Assembly: GCA_019186985.1 (NCBI GenBank)
Contig: JABARQ010000045.1
Span: forward strand, 1-64,000
DNA: 64,000 nucleotides
From: Prosthecobacter sp.
Lineage (GTDB): Bacteria > Verrucomicrobiota > Verrucomicrobiia > Verrucomicrobiales > Verrucomicrobiaceae
Reading direction: 5' to 3'
A program made the translations under genes and the position numbers. The first letter of the stretch is position 1. Every line of letters begins with the position of its first letter. Shown here piece by piece: positions 7,721 through 16,280 of the stretch. The notes under the pieces were generated by a model that had not been told where the DNA came from, did no database searches, and saw only the letters and a list, made by a program, of their open reading frames with translations.

Positions 7721-10459
7721 ATGCCACGCCAGCCCCTCGCCCTGCTCGCCCTCGCCGCCGGTCTTGCCTCAGCCGTCCTCGCCGCCGGCGGAAAGCCGGA
7801 CAAGCCGAACAAGAAGTCCAACTACGTCGTCGGCAAGCCGGCCTTCGCCCCGGACTACAACCAGCCCGCCTTCGATCCGGCGAAAGCCGCGCCCGAACAC
7901 CTGGACGTCAGCATGTTCCACCTTCCCGAGGGGCTGGAGATCAAGGTCTGGGCGACCTCGCCGATGCTCTTCAACCCCGCCAACATGGACGTCGACGCCC
8001 AGGGCCGCATCTGGGTCGCCGAGGGCGTCAACTACCGCCGTCACAGCGGTCGCAGCCGCGAGGGCGACGCCATCCGCGTCCTGCAGGACACCGATGGTGA
8101 CGGCAGCGCCGACAGCAGCCATGTGTTCGTCCGGGAAAAGGAGCTTGAATGTCCCATGGGCGTCGCCGTCTTCGACAACGTCGTCCTTGTCTCCAACACG
8201 CCGGACCTCATCAAGTACGTCGATGTGAACCGCGACCTGAAGTTCGACCCGGCCGTGGACACCCGAGAGGTCCTCCTCACCGGCTTCGAGCAGCAGCAGC
8301 ACGACCACAGCCTCCATAGCGTCTACGCCGGACCCGACGGGCGCTGGTATTTCAGCAACGGCAACTGCGGCGCCCTGTTCAGTGACAAGAGCGGCAACAC
8401 CTTCCGCATCGGCGGCGCCTACCTCAACAACCCCTACACCGGCGAGAAGAGCGATGACGGCCACGTCTATGTCGGCGGCTTTACCGCAAGCATCGACCCC
8501 AGCGGCCATGGCGCCCGCATCCTCGGCCACGGCTACCGCAACAGCTTTGAAGGCGTGCGCAACTCGTTCGGCGACATGTATCTCAACGACAACGATGACC
8601 CGCCCGCCTGCCGCGTCAGCCACCTCATCGAAGGCGGCTTCTTCGGATTCTTCTCCGCCGATGGCAAACGCCAGTGGCGCGCCGACAAGCGCCCCGGCCA
8701 GGACATTCCCACCGCCGAATGGCGCCAGGACGATCCAGGCAGCATCCCGGCCGGCGACATCTATGGCGGCGGTGCGCCCACGGGCATGGCGTTTTATGAA
8801 AACGGCGCGCTGGGCGACAAGTGGAACGGCCTGCTGCTGAGCTGTGAAACCGGGCGCAACGTCGTCTTCGGCTACCTGCCGAAGCCCGATGGCGCAGGCA
8901 TGAAGCTGGAGCGCTTCAACTTCTGCACCACCAACACCAGCGGCGTCTTCAAGGGCAGCGACTTCGTCGGCGGCAAGGACAACATGTCCGACGAGCGCCA
9001 CACCCTCTTCCGCCCCAGCGATGTCTGCGTGGGCACCGATGGCGCCGTTTACATTTCCGACTGGTATGACAAGCGCACCGGCGGCCACCAGGACACGGAT
9101 GAAACCTGCAGCGGCACCATCTATCGCATCACTGCCAAAGGCTCCAAACCAGCATCGCCCAAGCTCGACCTCAACACCGCGGCCGGCCAGCTTGAAGCCC
9201 TGAAGTCCCCCGCCACCAACGTCCGCCACGCCGCCTTTGTGAAGCTGAAGGAAAAGGGCGCGGAGTCCGCGAAGGCCGTGGGCGCGCTGATTGACGACAA
9301 AAACCCCTACATCGCCGCCCGGGCCGTCTGGCTGCTTGCCCAGCTTGGCGAAGCCGGCACTCAGCGCGTCCGCGTCTGGCTGGAATCCGAGGACGCCACC
9401 CATCGGCTCGTCGCCCTGCGCTCCCTGCGTGCCGCCAACCCGGACATCCTCGACCTGCTCAGCACCATGGCCCACGACGGCTCGCCCGCCGTGCGCCGCG
9501 AGGTCGCCGTCGCCCTGCGCGACATGCCCGCCGCGCAGAGCCTCAACATCCTCGTCGAGCTGGCCAAGCGCTACGATGGCAAGGACCGCTCCTACCTCGA
9601 AGCCTGGGGCCTTGGCTGCAGCGGCAAGGAGGCGCCCGTCTGGAGCGAGCTGAAGAAGATCATGGACGGCAACGCCCTGGACTGGAGCGAGAAATTCGCC
9701 CGCCTGACCTGGAGGCTGCATCCGGTGGAAGCCGTGAGCGACCTGGAGGCACGGGCCACCAGCGGCAAGCTCAGCCCCGCCGAACGCAGGCTGGCTCTCG
9801 ACACGCTCGCCTTCATCCAGGACGCCGCCGCCGCCCGGGCCATGCTGGCCGCCGCCAGGGACAAGGCTTCACCGGTGCACGCCGACGCCATGTGGTGGCT
9901 GGTCAACCGCAGCACGAATGACTGGGCGGAGTTTGGCATCCCCGGCGAATTGAAGAAGCAGGGCATCTTTGATCCCGACGCCGTCAAGCTCATCACCATC
10001 GAAACACCTCCCGCCATGCCGAGCGCCATCAAGGTCGAGGACGTGCTGAAGCTGAAGGGCGACGTGCAGCACGGCCAGTCGCTGACCGTCCGCTGCGTCA
10101 TGTGTCATCAGCTCAACGGCCAGGGAGTCGAGTTCGGCCCGAACCTCCAGGGCTGGGGCATCAGCCAGCCCAGCGAGATCATCGCCCAGGCCCTCATCGA
10201 GCCGAGCAAGGACATCGCCCACGGCTTCGACGGCGTCAGCATCACCTGCAAGGACGGCACGAAGATCGACGGCATGGTCCTGAGCGAGGGCGACATCCTC
10301 ATCATCCGCAGCATGGGCGGCCAGACGCAGTTTGTGGCGAAGGAAAAGATCGCCTCACGCCGCAAGATGGACCGTTCGCTGATGATGAGCGCGACCATGC
10401 TCGGCATGACCGCGCAGGACGTGGCCGACATCGTCGCCTACCTGCGGCAGGCGGAATAA
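7721..10459 (+). CDS. PVC-type heme-binding CxxCH protein with dehydrogenase-like propeller
   Basis: Secreted protein of 912 aa with a signal peptide (first ~25 residues). The N-terminal ~470 residues resemble the 'membrane-bound dehydrogenase' beta-propeller of Planctomycetes and Verrucomicrobia (GLEIKVWATSPMLFNPANMDV, then EGVNYRRH and repeated blades). The middle is alpha-helical and HEAT-like (VRHAAFVKL, ARAVWLLAQLG, HRLVALRSL). The C-terminus is a c-type cytochrome with one heme site, CVMCH. The likely role is periplasmic oxidation of a sugar or polyol with electron transfer to the heme; the substrate is unknown. The next gene encodes a secreted beta-helix protein, which fits polysaccharide use. 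Confidence 0.85.
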   Translation: MPRQPLALLALAAGLASAVLAAGGKPDKPNKKSNYVVGKPAFAPDYNQPAFDPAKAAPEHLDVSMFHLPEGLEIKVWATSPMLFNPANMDVDAQGRIWVAEGVNYRRHSGRSREGDAIRVLQDTDGDGSADSSHVFVREKELECPMGVAVFDNVVLVSNTPDLIKYVDVNRDLKFDPAVDTREVLLTGFEQQQHDHSLHSVYAGPDGRWYFSNGNCGALFSDKSGNTFRIGGAYLNNPYTGEKSDDGHVYVGGFTASIDPSGHGARILGHGYRNSFEGVRNSFGDMYLNDNDDPPACRVSHLIEGGFFGFFSADGKRQWRADKRPGQDIPTAEWRQDDPGSIPAGDIYGGGAPTGMAFYENGALGDKWNGLLLSCETGRNVVFGYLPKPDGAGMKLERFNFCTTNTSGVFKGSDFVGGKDNMSDERHTLFRPSDVCVGTDGAVYISDWYDKRTGGHQDTDETCSGTIYRITAKGSKPASPKLDLNTAAGQLEALKSPATNVRHAAFVKLKEKGAESAKAVGALIDDKNPYIAARAVWLLAQLGEAGTQRVRVWLESEDATHRLVALRSLRAANPDILDLLSTMAHDGSPAVRREVAVALRDMPAAQSLNILVELAKRYDGKDRSYLEAWGLGCSGKEAPVWSELKKIMDGNALDWSEKFARLTWRLHPVEAVSDLEARATSGKLSPAERRLALDTLAFIQDAAAARAMLAAARDKASPVHADAMWWLVNRSTNDWAEFGIPGELKKQGIFDPDAVKLITIETPPAMPSAIKVEDVLKLKGDVQHGQSLTVRCVMCHQLNGQGVEFGPNLQGWGISQPSEIIAQALIEPSKDIAHGFDGVSITCKDGTKIDGMVLSEGDILIIRSMGGQTQFVAKEKIASRRKMDRSLMMSATMLGMTAQDVADIVAYLRQAE

Positions 10460-10513
10460 TCCTTTCTGCAAACAGGCCCGGATAGTCGCGAACGATGGCG
10501 CCGTAGGTAGAGC

Positions 10514-11734
10514 ATGCCCACGCGCCTTTTTCCTGCCGTCACGCTTCTCTGCCTCAGCCTTCAGGCACTCCCCGCAGCCGATCCCGCCGCCAAGCCGGTC
10601 GAGATCGACGCCTCCAAGCACCCTTCCCTGCAGGCCGCCTTTGACGCCGTGCCCGCCAGCGGAGGCATCGTCAAACTGCCGCCGGGCAAGGTGGAGATCG
10701 ACAGCCCGCTGGTCATCCGGACCGGCGACACCCGGATCGTCGGCGCCGGCGCCGCCACCTGGATCAAGAACAACAACCAGGAGGGCAGGCCCGCGCTGAT
10801 CATCCGTCCGCCGGACCTCGACACCGACAAGAAGGCCAGGCTCTGGCGCGTGCAGCTCGCCGACTTCCGGATCGAGGGCCAGGAGAAGAGCGGCGACGGC
10901 GTGCTCGCCGAGTACGTCCAGGAGATTTACCTCGAGGGCATGAGCATCGACCACAACGGCGGCCATGGCATCCACATGCGGAGCTGCTTTGAGGACCCGC
11001 GCATCGCCGACTGCATCCTCACCTACAACAAGGCCTGCGGCATCGAGATCTTCGACTGCCATGACATCGTCGTGAACGCGAACCACTTCGAGGAGAACCA
11101 GGACGCCCTGCACTGCGCGGACAGCTTCAACCTCTGCATGAACGGCAACAATGTGGACGACCATCTGCGCCACGGCGTCGTGATCGAAAACACCTACGGC
11201 TCCGTGCTTTCGGGCAACATGATCGAGGAATGCAACGGCACCGCCGTCATCCTCGACCGCGACTGCTACGGCATCACCCTCAGCGCCAACGTCATCGCCC
11301 ATCATCTCGAGGGCGGCATCGACCTGCGGGACGCCCATGGCTGCGCCGTCAGCGCCAACACCTTCGTCCTCGCCCACAAGTTCGGTGTCCGCATCGGCCC
11401 GGGCAGCGGCCGCAACAGCATCTCCGCCAACACCTTCACCAACACCTACATCGGCGACGGCAAGGACAAGCGACCCGCCGAGGGGCCGACGCCGATGCAC
11501 ATCGACGAAGGCGCCGGCGTCTTCGTGGATGGCGGGCAGGACTGTGTCATCAGCGGCAACACCTTCACCGGGCTTGGCACCGCCGCCGTCTGGGGCAACT
11601 CCGGCAGCACCGGCATGCTGATCACCAACAACCTCTGCCGGGACTGCGGCCGGAACCTGGAGGCGGACGCCCCCTGGATTGACCTCAAGCAGGAGCGTTA
11701 CAGCCTGGTCCAGGACAACCTGATCAACCGCTGA
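10514..11734 (+). CDS. Secreted right-handed parallel beta-helix protein
   Basis: Protein of 406 aa with a signal peptide (MPTRLFPAVTLLCLSLQALPA) and then a pectate-lyase-like superhelix. Evidence is the ladder of short repeats such as NHFEENQDALHC, SGNMIEECNGTAVIL, SANVIAHHLEGGIDL, SANTFVLAHKFGVRIG and SGNTFTGLGTAAVWG, with regularly spaced Asn. It begins with the usual ASKHPSLQAAFDAVPASGG motif. It may be a polysaccharide lyase, an epimerase or a non-catalytic binding protein; catalytic residues cannot be assigned. It lies 54 bases after the heme protein gene, likely co-transcribed. Confidence 0.8.
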   Translation: MPTRLFPAVTLLCLSLQALPAADPAAKPVEIDASKHPSLQAAFDAVPASGGIVKLPPGKVEIDSPLVIRTGDTRIVGAGAATWIKNNNQEGRPALIIRPPDLDTDKKARLWRVQLADFRIEGQEKSGDGVLAEYVQEIYLEGMSIDHNGGHGIHMRSCFEDPRIADCILTYNKACGIEIFDCHDIVVNANHFEENQDALHCADSFNLCMNGNNVDDHLRHGVVIENTYGSVLSGNMIEECNGTAVILDRDCYGITLSANVIAHHLEGGIDLRDAHGCAVSANTFVLAHKFGVRIGPGSGRNSISANTFTNTYIGDGKDKRPAEGPTPMHIDEGAGVFVDGGQDCVISGNTFTGLGTAAVWGNSGSTGMLITNNLCRDCGRNLEADAPWIDLKQERYSLVQDNLINR

Positions 11735-11853
11735 GCCCGGCGGCGGACCGCCCTGGCGGCATGAAAAAACAGGCGGTGATTGCCAGGCCCCGAAGACTGG
11801 CGCAGGATGGGTTGTGCAGGTCCGTGAAATGAGCGCCTGCCGAAGCAGAGTTC

Positions 11854-12753
11854 ATGAGCCGCCCCCCCATCCAATTTTTCAACCGCGTCACCCGCCAGGT
11901 CGAAACCGAGTCCGTCTACGGCGAAAAGCCACTCCGCTTCATCTACGAAAACCCGCTCGGCGCCGTGGCGCTTCATGCCCTGGTGAAAAAGGCCGCCTTC
12001 TCCCGCTGGTACGGCCGCAGGATGGACAGCGCCGCCAGCGCCGCGCAGATCCAGCCCTTCATTGAAACCTATGGACTGGATCCGGAGGAGTTCCGCGAAC
12101 CCGTTTCGGAGTTCCGTTCGTTCAACGAGTTCTTTTACCGCAGGCTCAAGCCCGGGGCCCGTCCCGTTGACGCCGACCCCGCCGTGATCACGCTGCCCGC
12201 CGACGGCCGTCACCTGGTGATCCCGGACCTCTCCCAGTGCCGCGACTTCATGGTCAAGGGCGTGCGTTTCGACATTGCCGCCCTGCTGGGCGACACCGGA
12301 CAGGCGACCCGTTACGAGAAGGGCGCCATGCTGGTCTCCAGGCTCTGCCCGACCGACTATCACCGCTTTCATTTTCCCTGTGACGGTCTCTCCGGCACGC
12401 CGCGCCTGATCAACGGTCCGCTTTATTCCGTCAGCCCGATCGCCCTGCTCAGGCGGCCCGGCATCCTGTGGGAGAACAAGCGCTACATCACCCGCATCCG
12501 CACGGACAGGCTTGGAGAAGTGGCCTTTCTCGAAGTCGGAGCCACCTGCGTCGGTTCGGTCGTCCACACTTCACGCCCCGGGCAGGTGGTGCGCAAGGGT
12601 GATGAGAAGGGCTACTTCCGCTTTGGAGGTTCCTGCGTCATCACCCTGTTCGAAGCCGGTCGCATCCGGTTTGCCGACGACCTTCTGGAGCACAGCGCCG
12701 AAGGCCGTGAGGTCTATGCACGCATGGGGGAATGTGCCGGACAGCTCTGCTGA
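11854..12753 (+). CDS. psd: Phosphatidylserine decarboxylase
   Basis: Makes phosphatidylethanolamine from phosphatidylserine at the membrane; pyruvoyl enzyme formed by self-cleavage. The 299 aa protein has the family's order of motifs: SEFRSFNEFFYRRLKPGARP near 85-104, PADGRH with catalytic Asp117, PTDYHRFHFP with His170, and the cleavage motif FGGS near 257-260, where Ser260 would become the pyruvoyl group. The Gly-Gly-Ser form matches the eukaryotic/clostridial type rather than the E. coli LGST form. The ATG at 11854 begins a family-like N-terminus. Confidence 0.95.
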   Translation: MSRPPIQFFNRVTRQVETESVYGEKPLRFIYENPLGAVALHALVKKAAFSRWYGRRMDSAASAAQIQPFIETYGLDPEEFREPVSEFRSFNEFFYRRLKPGARPVDADPAVITLPADGRHLVIPDLSQCRDFMVKGVRFDIAALLGDTGQATRYEKGAMLVSRLCPTDYHRFHFPCDGLSGTPRLINGPLYSVSPIALLRRPGILWENKRYITRIRTDRLGEVAFLEVGATCVGSVVHTSRPGQVVRKGDEKGYFRFGGSCVITLFEAGRIRFADDLLEHSAEGREVYARMGECAGQLC

Positions 12754-12839
12754 ACCAGGGGGTTTCTTCGAAAAAACCCCAAAAAACCCTCAGAAGAGAT
12801 ATTGACCCCCGTCCAGGAAGCTGCCAGTCTCAAAAGCCT

Positions 12840-13112
12840 ATGGCCAAAAAAGCAACTACTCGCAAAGCAAACCCCGCCCTCATGAAACCCGTGCAGCCGG
12901 ACGCCGTTCTGGCCGCCATCGTCGGCAATGCCGCACAGCCCCGCAGTGCGATCACCAAGAAGATCTGGGATCACATCAAGAAGAACGACCTTCAGGACAA
13001 GAAGAACAAGCGCAACATCAACGCCGACGACAAGCTGAAGGCCCTGTTCGGTGGCAAGGCCTCCGCCACGATGTTCGAACTGACCAAGTACGTCAGCCAG
13101 CACGTCAGCTGA
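12840..13112 (+). CDS. Stand-alone SWIB/MDM2 domain protein
   Basis: Protein of 90 aa. A short Lys-rich N-terminus (MAKKATTRKANPAL) is followed by a complete SWIB fold: MKPVQPDAVLAAIVG, ITKKIWDHIKKNDLQDKKNKRNI, LKALFGGKASATMFELTKYVSQHV. Small SWIB proteins are characteristic of Chlamydiae and other PVC bacteria. A chromatin or DNA-topology role is proposed for some, but the function here is unknown. The ATG at 12840 is preferred over an in-frame start at 12732 because the extra residues look non-coding. A strong terminator follows. Confidence 0.88.
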   Translation: MAKKATTRKANPALMKPVQPDAVLAAIVGNAAQPRSAITKKIWDHIKKNDLQDKKNKRNINADDKLKALFGGKASATMFELTKYVSQHVS

Positions 13113-13138
13113 CCCTTTTCCGGCAAGTCCGGTTTCCC

Positions 13139-13173
13139 AAGGCCGCTCCCATCGACTGGAGAGCGGCCTTTTT
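13139..13173. terminator. Bidirectional rho-independent terminator
   Basis: Stem AAGGCCGCTC (13139-13148) pairs with GAGCGGCCTT (13161-13170), followed by T residues on the plus strand and preceded by A residues for the minus strand. It sits between the convergent SWIB and LOG-family genes and can serve both. Confidence 0.85.
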
Positions 13174-13187
13174 CATGCCCTGGTGTC

Positions 13188-13772
13188 TCAGACCAGCTCC
13201 TTGATCCACTTGCCGCAGGTGTGCGGCTGAAACTCCCTCATGACGCGCAGCAGGGCTCCCGGGGAAGTTTCAGCCAGCAGGCTGGCACGGTGTTCCGGCT
13301 TGAGCAGCCCCTCGCCGCTCATGTGATCCAGGAAGGACAGCAGCCTGTCGAAAAAGCCGTTCACATTCAGCAGGCCCACCGGCTTGCCATGAAAGCCAAG
13401 CTGCAGCCAGGTGAGCGTTTCAAACAGCTCGTCCAGGGTGCCAAAACCTCCGGGCAGCGCGATGAAGCCGTCGCTCAGGTCCACCATGGTCTGCTTCCGT
13501 TCATGCATCGAACGCGTGACGATCAGCTGCGTGCAGCCCTTGTGACCCAGCTCCTTGGCCAGCAGTGATTCGGGAATCACACCGATCACCTCGCCTCCCG
13601 CAGCCAGGGCGGCGTCGGCAATCACGCCCATCAGGCCGACATTGCCGCCACCATAGACGATGCCCAGCCCCTGCCCGGCCAGATGCCGGGCCAGATCGAC
13701 GGCGGCGGACTGAAACGCAGGGTCCTGGCCCCGGCTGGACCCACAATAGATGGCGACACGCTGCATGGGCAT
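13188..13772 (-). CDS. TIGR00730/LOG family nucleotide phosphoribohydrolase
   Basis: Rossmann-fold protein of 194 aa. It has the family's nucleotide-binding GGGNVGLMG motif (~41-49) and the catalytic PGGFGTLDELFETLTWLQLG motif (~107). LOG proteins hydrolyse nucleoside 5'-monophosphates to base plus ribose 5-phosphate; in plants and some bacteria this releases cytokinins, elsewhere it may act in purine or pyrimidine housekeeping. Length and start (MPMQRVAIYCGSSRG) match the family. It shares a strand with the FmdB-like gene just upstream. Confidence 0.9.
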   Translation of the reverse strand: MPMQRVAIYCGSSRGQDPAFQSAAVDLARHLAGQGLGIVYGGGNVGLMGVIADAALAAGGEVIGVIPESLLAKELGHKGCTQLIVTRSMHERKQTMVDLSDGFIALPGGFGTLDELFETLTWLQLGFHGKPVGLLNVNGFFDRLLSFLDHMSGEGLLKPEHRASLLAETSPGALLRVMREFQPHTCGKWIKELV

Positions 13773-13784
13773 GGTCGTCGCAGT

Positions 13785-14006
13785 TCAATGACAGCCGCAG
13801 CCGGAGCCGCAGGAGCCGGCTGCGGACGGGCGCGGGCTGGAGGCGCCTCCCATCAGGCCCGTGCCGCCCACGGGCACCCGGCGCACCGGCTCGCCGCTGT
13901 CCGGATGACGGGTGAGCGGCGCATCCTTCATGCTTTGACGGACCTCGAAGCGCCGTGGCTGCTCGTGGTCATGCTGGGGGATGGTTTCGTAGACGTAGGT
14001 GGGCAT
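13785..14006 (-). CDS. FmdB-like small protein lacking zinc-ribbon cysteines
   Basis: Protein of 73 aa beginning MPTYVYET, like FmdB zinc-ribbon proteins, and continuing in register with the family (RRFEVRQSMKDAPLT..PDSGEPVRRV). The two CxxC pairs are absent: the first knuckle reads ETIPQHDHEQ and the second HPDSGE. Instead the extreme C-terminus carries a Cys/His cluster, GSCGSGCGCH. FmdB proteins are proposed regulators in other bacteria; the role is unknown. It is 12 bases upstream of the LOG-family gene, so probably co-transcribed. The ATG at 14006 is chosen by alignment to the family start. Confidence 0.7.
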   Translation of the reverse strand: MPTYVYETIPQHDHEQPRRFEVRQSMKDAPLTRHPDSGEPVRRVPVGGTGLMGGASSPRPSAAGSCGSGCGCH

Positions 14007-14145
14007 GGGGGAGGAATGGTTAGGCAAGCATTGCCGGAGCCCGTCCCCGGAATCAAGCCCGGGCTGGCTTCAAAAGTGATGGCACCTCGTCCTTGCCGCA
14101 TCGCGTATCCCAGCTACCTACCCAGTCCGAACTCAACAAACCATT

Positions 14146-14757
14146 ATGGCCCACACCCTCCCCGCCCTTCCCTACGACAAGACCGCGCTTGAGCCGCACA
14201 TCGACGCCATGACCATGGAGATCCATCATGGCCGTCACCACAACGCCTATGTGACCAACCTCAACAACGCCATCGCCGGCAACGCCGAGCTTGAAGCGAA
14301 GTCGATTGAGGACCTCTGCAAGACCATCAACAGCGTTCCGGAAGGCATCCGCGCCGCCGTCCGCAACAACGGCGGCGGTCATTACAACCACAGCCTTTTC
14401 TGGAACATCATGGGCCCGAACGCCGGCGGCGCCCCCACCGGCGAGCTTGCCGACTCCATCAACGCCGCCTTTGGCAGCTTTGACGCCTTCAAGGAAGCCT
14501 TCGCCAAGGCTGGCGCCACCCGCTTTGGCTCCGGCTGGGCCTGGCTCGTGGTGAAGGACGGCAAGCTCGCCGTGACCTCCACGCCGAACCAGGACAATCC
14601 GCTCATGGACGGCAGCGGCACGCCCATCCTGGGCTGCGACGTCTGGGAGCACGCCTACTACCTGAAGTATCAGAACAAGCGCCCCGACTACATCTCCGCC
14701 TGGTGGAACGTGGTCAACTGGGCCGCCGTGGCCGAGCTCTTCGCCAAGGCGAAGTAA
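14146..14757 (+). CDS. sodA: Manganese/iron superoxide dismutase
   Basis: Dismutates superoxide in the cytoplasm. The 203 aa protein has all four metal ligands: His27 in MEIHHGRHH, His82 in [11 protein letters not shown], and Asp and His in the [11 protein letters not shown] block. The [11 protein letters not shown] and GSGWAWL signatures are those of the Mn-type enzymes, although cambialistic metal use cannot be excluded. The length is normal for the family. A strong terminator follows, so it is probably monocistronic. Confidence 0.95.
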   Translation: MAHTLPALPYDKTALEPHIDAMTMEIHHGRHHNAYVTNLNNAIAGNAELEAKSIEDLCKTINSVPEGIRAAVRNNGGGHYNHSLFWNIMGPNAGGAPTGELADSINAAFGSFDAFKEAFAKAGATRFGSGWAWLVVKDGKLAVTSTPNQDNPLMDGSGTPILGCDVWEHAYYLKYQNKRPDYISAWWNVVNWAAVAELFAKAK

Positions 14758-14781
14758 GCCCCGACCGCAAGGCCTGTCTTC

Positions 14782-14816
14782 AAAACCTCCAGTCCTCAAA
14801 AGGCTGGAGGTTTTTT
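14782..14816 (+). terminator. Rho-independent terminator after sodA
   Basis: Stem AAAACCTCCAG (14782-14792) pairs with CTGGAGGTTTT (14804-14814), loop of about 11 bases, running into a T6 tract at 14811-14816. Confidence 0.9.
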
Positions 14817-14897
14817 GTGCCAGCATCCGGACATGCACGCTGAGTTTCATGTTTTTGGGATATGACAGGCCTGCAAACGCGGCCTAATCATCAAAGC

Positions 14898-16280
14898 ATG
14901 AAATTCATGAGGTGTTTGACTTCGTACGCGCTTGTCCTCGCCAGCGCCGCGATGCTGAGCGCTCAGGCTCCGCCTCCACCCCCGGAACCCGCTGCGCCCG
15001 TCACCCCATCCCCGCAACCTGCGGCCACGCCTTCGACTCCGCCTGCACCAGAGGATCCAGCACAGTTGATGAAGCTCAGCCCTCTTGGCAGCAAGCCGGA
15101 CTGGACCCTTCTGGACGCCTTCGCGCGCTCCATGTCCCGAGCAGAGTTTGAGAAGGCCTGGCGGGAGATTTACTCCCAGCCCAACAGCCTGCCGCCGCCG
15201 TTTGAAATCACCCAGGAAGCCCTGCTCGTGCCCGGCGGCCAGACGGGCGAGCCACCACGCCGGGTGAGCTTTCAATCCGCGGCGGATTCGGCCGACCGCC
15301 CCGCCCCTCCAGGCTTCTGGCGCAGCGCCAGCCGGCTGCCGCCGCTGCAAGGCCGCCCTGTGTTGAGCGACCTGGTCATCGCCCTCGACCCCGGCCACCT
15401 CGGAGGCCAGTGGGCGGCGATGGAGGAACGGCTGCTCAGCTTCCAGCCGGGCGAAGACATCCGGGAAGGCGACCTCTCCCTGCTCACCGCCCGGGTGCTG
15501 AAGCAACGCCTCACCGATCTCGGCGCCATCGTGCATCTGGTCCGCGAAAATGCCGAACCCGTGACCTCCCGACGCCCGCAGGACTTCGACCAGGACGCCC
15601 GTCAGCTCCTGACGGAATCCGGATTTGCCAGCCCCACGGAAAGCTACCTGGGCCTGGTCGGCGACGCCAAGCTGCTGACCGTGCAGTGGCAGCGGGAGAA
15701 GCTGTTTTACCGCGTCAGTGAAATCCATGCGCGAGGTGGGAAAGTGAACCATCAGATCAGGCCGGACATCGTGCTCTGCCTGCACTACAACGCCGAATCC
15801 TGGGGAGATGCCTCCGCCCCGCAGTTTTCGCCATTGAACCACCTGCACACGCTCGTCAACGGCTGCTACGCCAACTCCGAGCTGATGCAGCAGGACGTCC
15901 GTTTTGAAATGCTGATGCGGCTCTTCGGACGGGTGCACGAGGAGGAGCTGCCGCTTGCCAGCGCCGTCGCCGAAGGCATGGCCCGCAGCACCACCCTGCC
16001 GCCTTATGTCTACACCACGCCCAACGCCAGGCGCGTGAACGACAACCCCTACGTCTATGCCCGGAACCTGCTTGCCAACCGCCTTTATCTCTGCCCGGTC
16101 GTCTATCTGGAGCCCTATGTCATGAACCACGAGGAAACCTACCGAAGGCTGCTTGCCGGGCATTACCACGGCCGCACCCTCATCGGCGGCAGGCTCGTCA
16201 GCAGCGCCATCGAGGACTATGCACGCGGCGTCGTGGACGGCCTCGTGAAGCATTACCAAAAACATCGCCGCAACTCATGA
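14898..16280 (+). CDS. N-acetylmuramoyl-L-alanine amidase (Amidase_3)
   Basis: Zinc amidase that cleaves the stem peptide from peptidoglycan. The ATG at 14898 starts a signal peptide (MKFMRCLTSYALVLASAAMLSAQA) followed by a Pro-rich linker to about residue 55. The catalytic domain has VIALDPGHLGG (zinc His), REGDLSLLTARVLKQRL (zinc Glu) and DIVLCLHYNA (zinc His); a late Glu in VVYLEPYVMNHEE may be the catalytic acid. The insert between the second and third motifs is longer than in AmiC-type enzymes. The last four bases overlap the next ATG, so translation of the two genes is likely coupled. Confidence 0.85.
   Translation: MKFMRCLTSYALVLASAAMLSAQAPPPPPEPAAPVTPSPQPAATPSTPPAPEDPAQLMKLSPLGSKPDWTLLDAFARSMSRAEFEKAWREIYSQPNSLPPPFEITQEALLVPGGQTGEPPRRVSFQSAADSADRPAPPGFWRSASRLPPLQGRPVLSDLVIALDPGHLGGQWAAMEERLLSFQPGEDIREGDLSLLTARVLKQRLTDLGAIVHLVRENAEPVTSRRPQDFDQDARQLLTESGFASPTESYLGLVGDAKLLTVQWQREKLFYRVSEIHARGGKVNHQIRPDIVLCLHYNAESWGDASAPQFSPLNHLHTLVNGCYANSELMQQDVRFEMLMRLFGRVHEEELPLASAVAEGMARSTTLPPYVYTTPNARRVNDNPYVYARNLLANRLYLCPVVYLEPYVMNHEETYRRLLAGHYHGRTLIGGRLVSSAIEDYARGVVDGLVKHYQKHRRNS

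Noticed and set aside
7769-9721. 650-codon open frame on the minus strand
   Set aside because: Antisense of the PVC heme protein, with the Ala/Val/Gly-rich composition typical of shadow frames and no motif.
12758-12780. GGGGTTT...AAACCCC hairpin after psd
   Set aside because: It could be a terminator, but on the plus strand it is followed by A residues, not T, and no minus-strand gene ends there.
14847-16265. 472-codon open frame on the minus strand opposite the amidase
   Set aside because: Same length as the plus-strand frame, but only the plus strand has a signal peptide and the three zinc motifs of Amidase_3.
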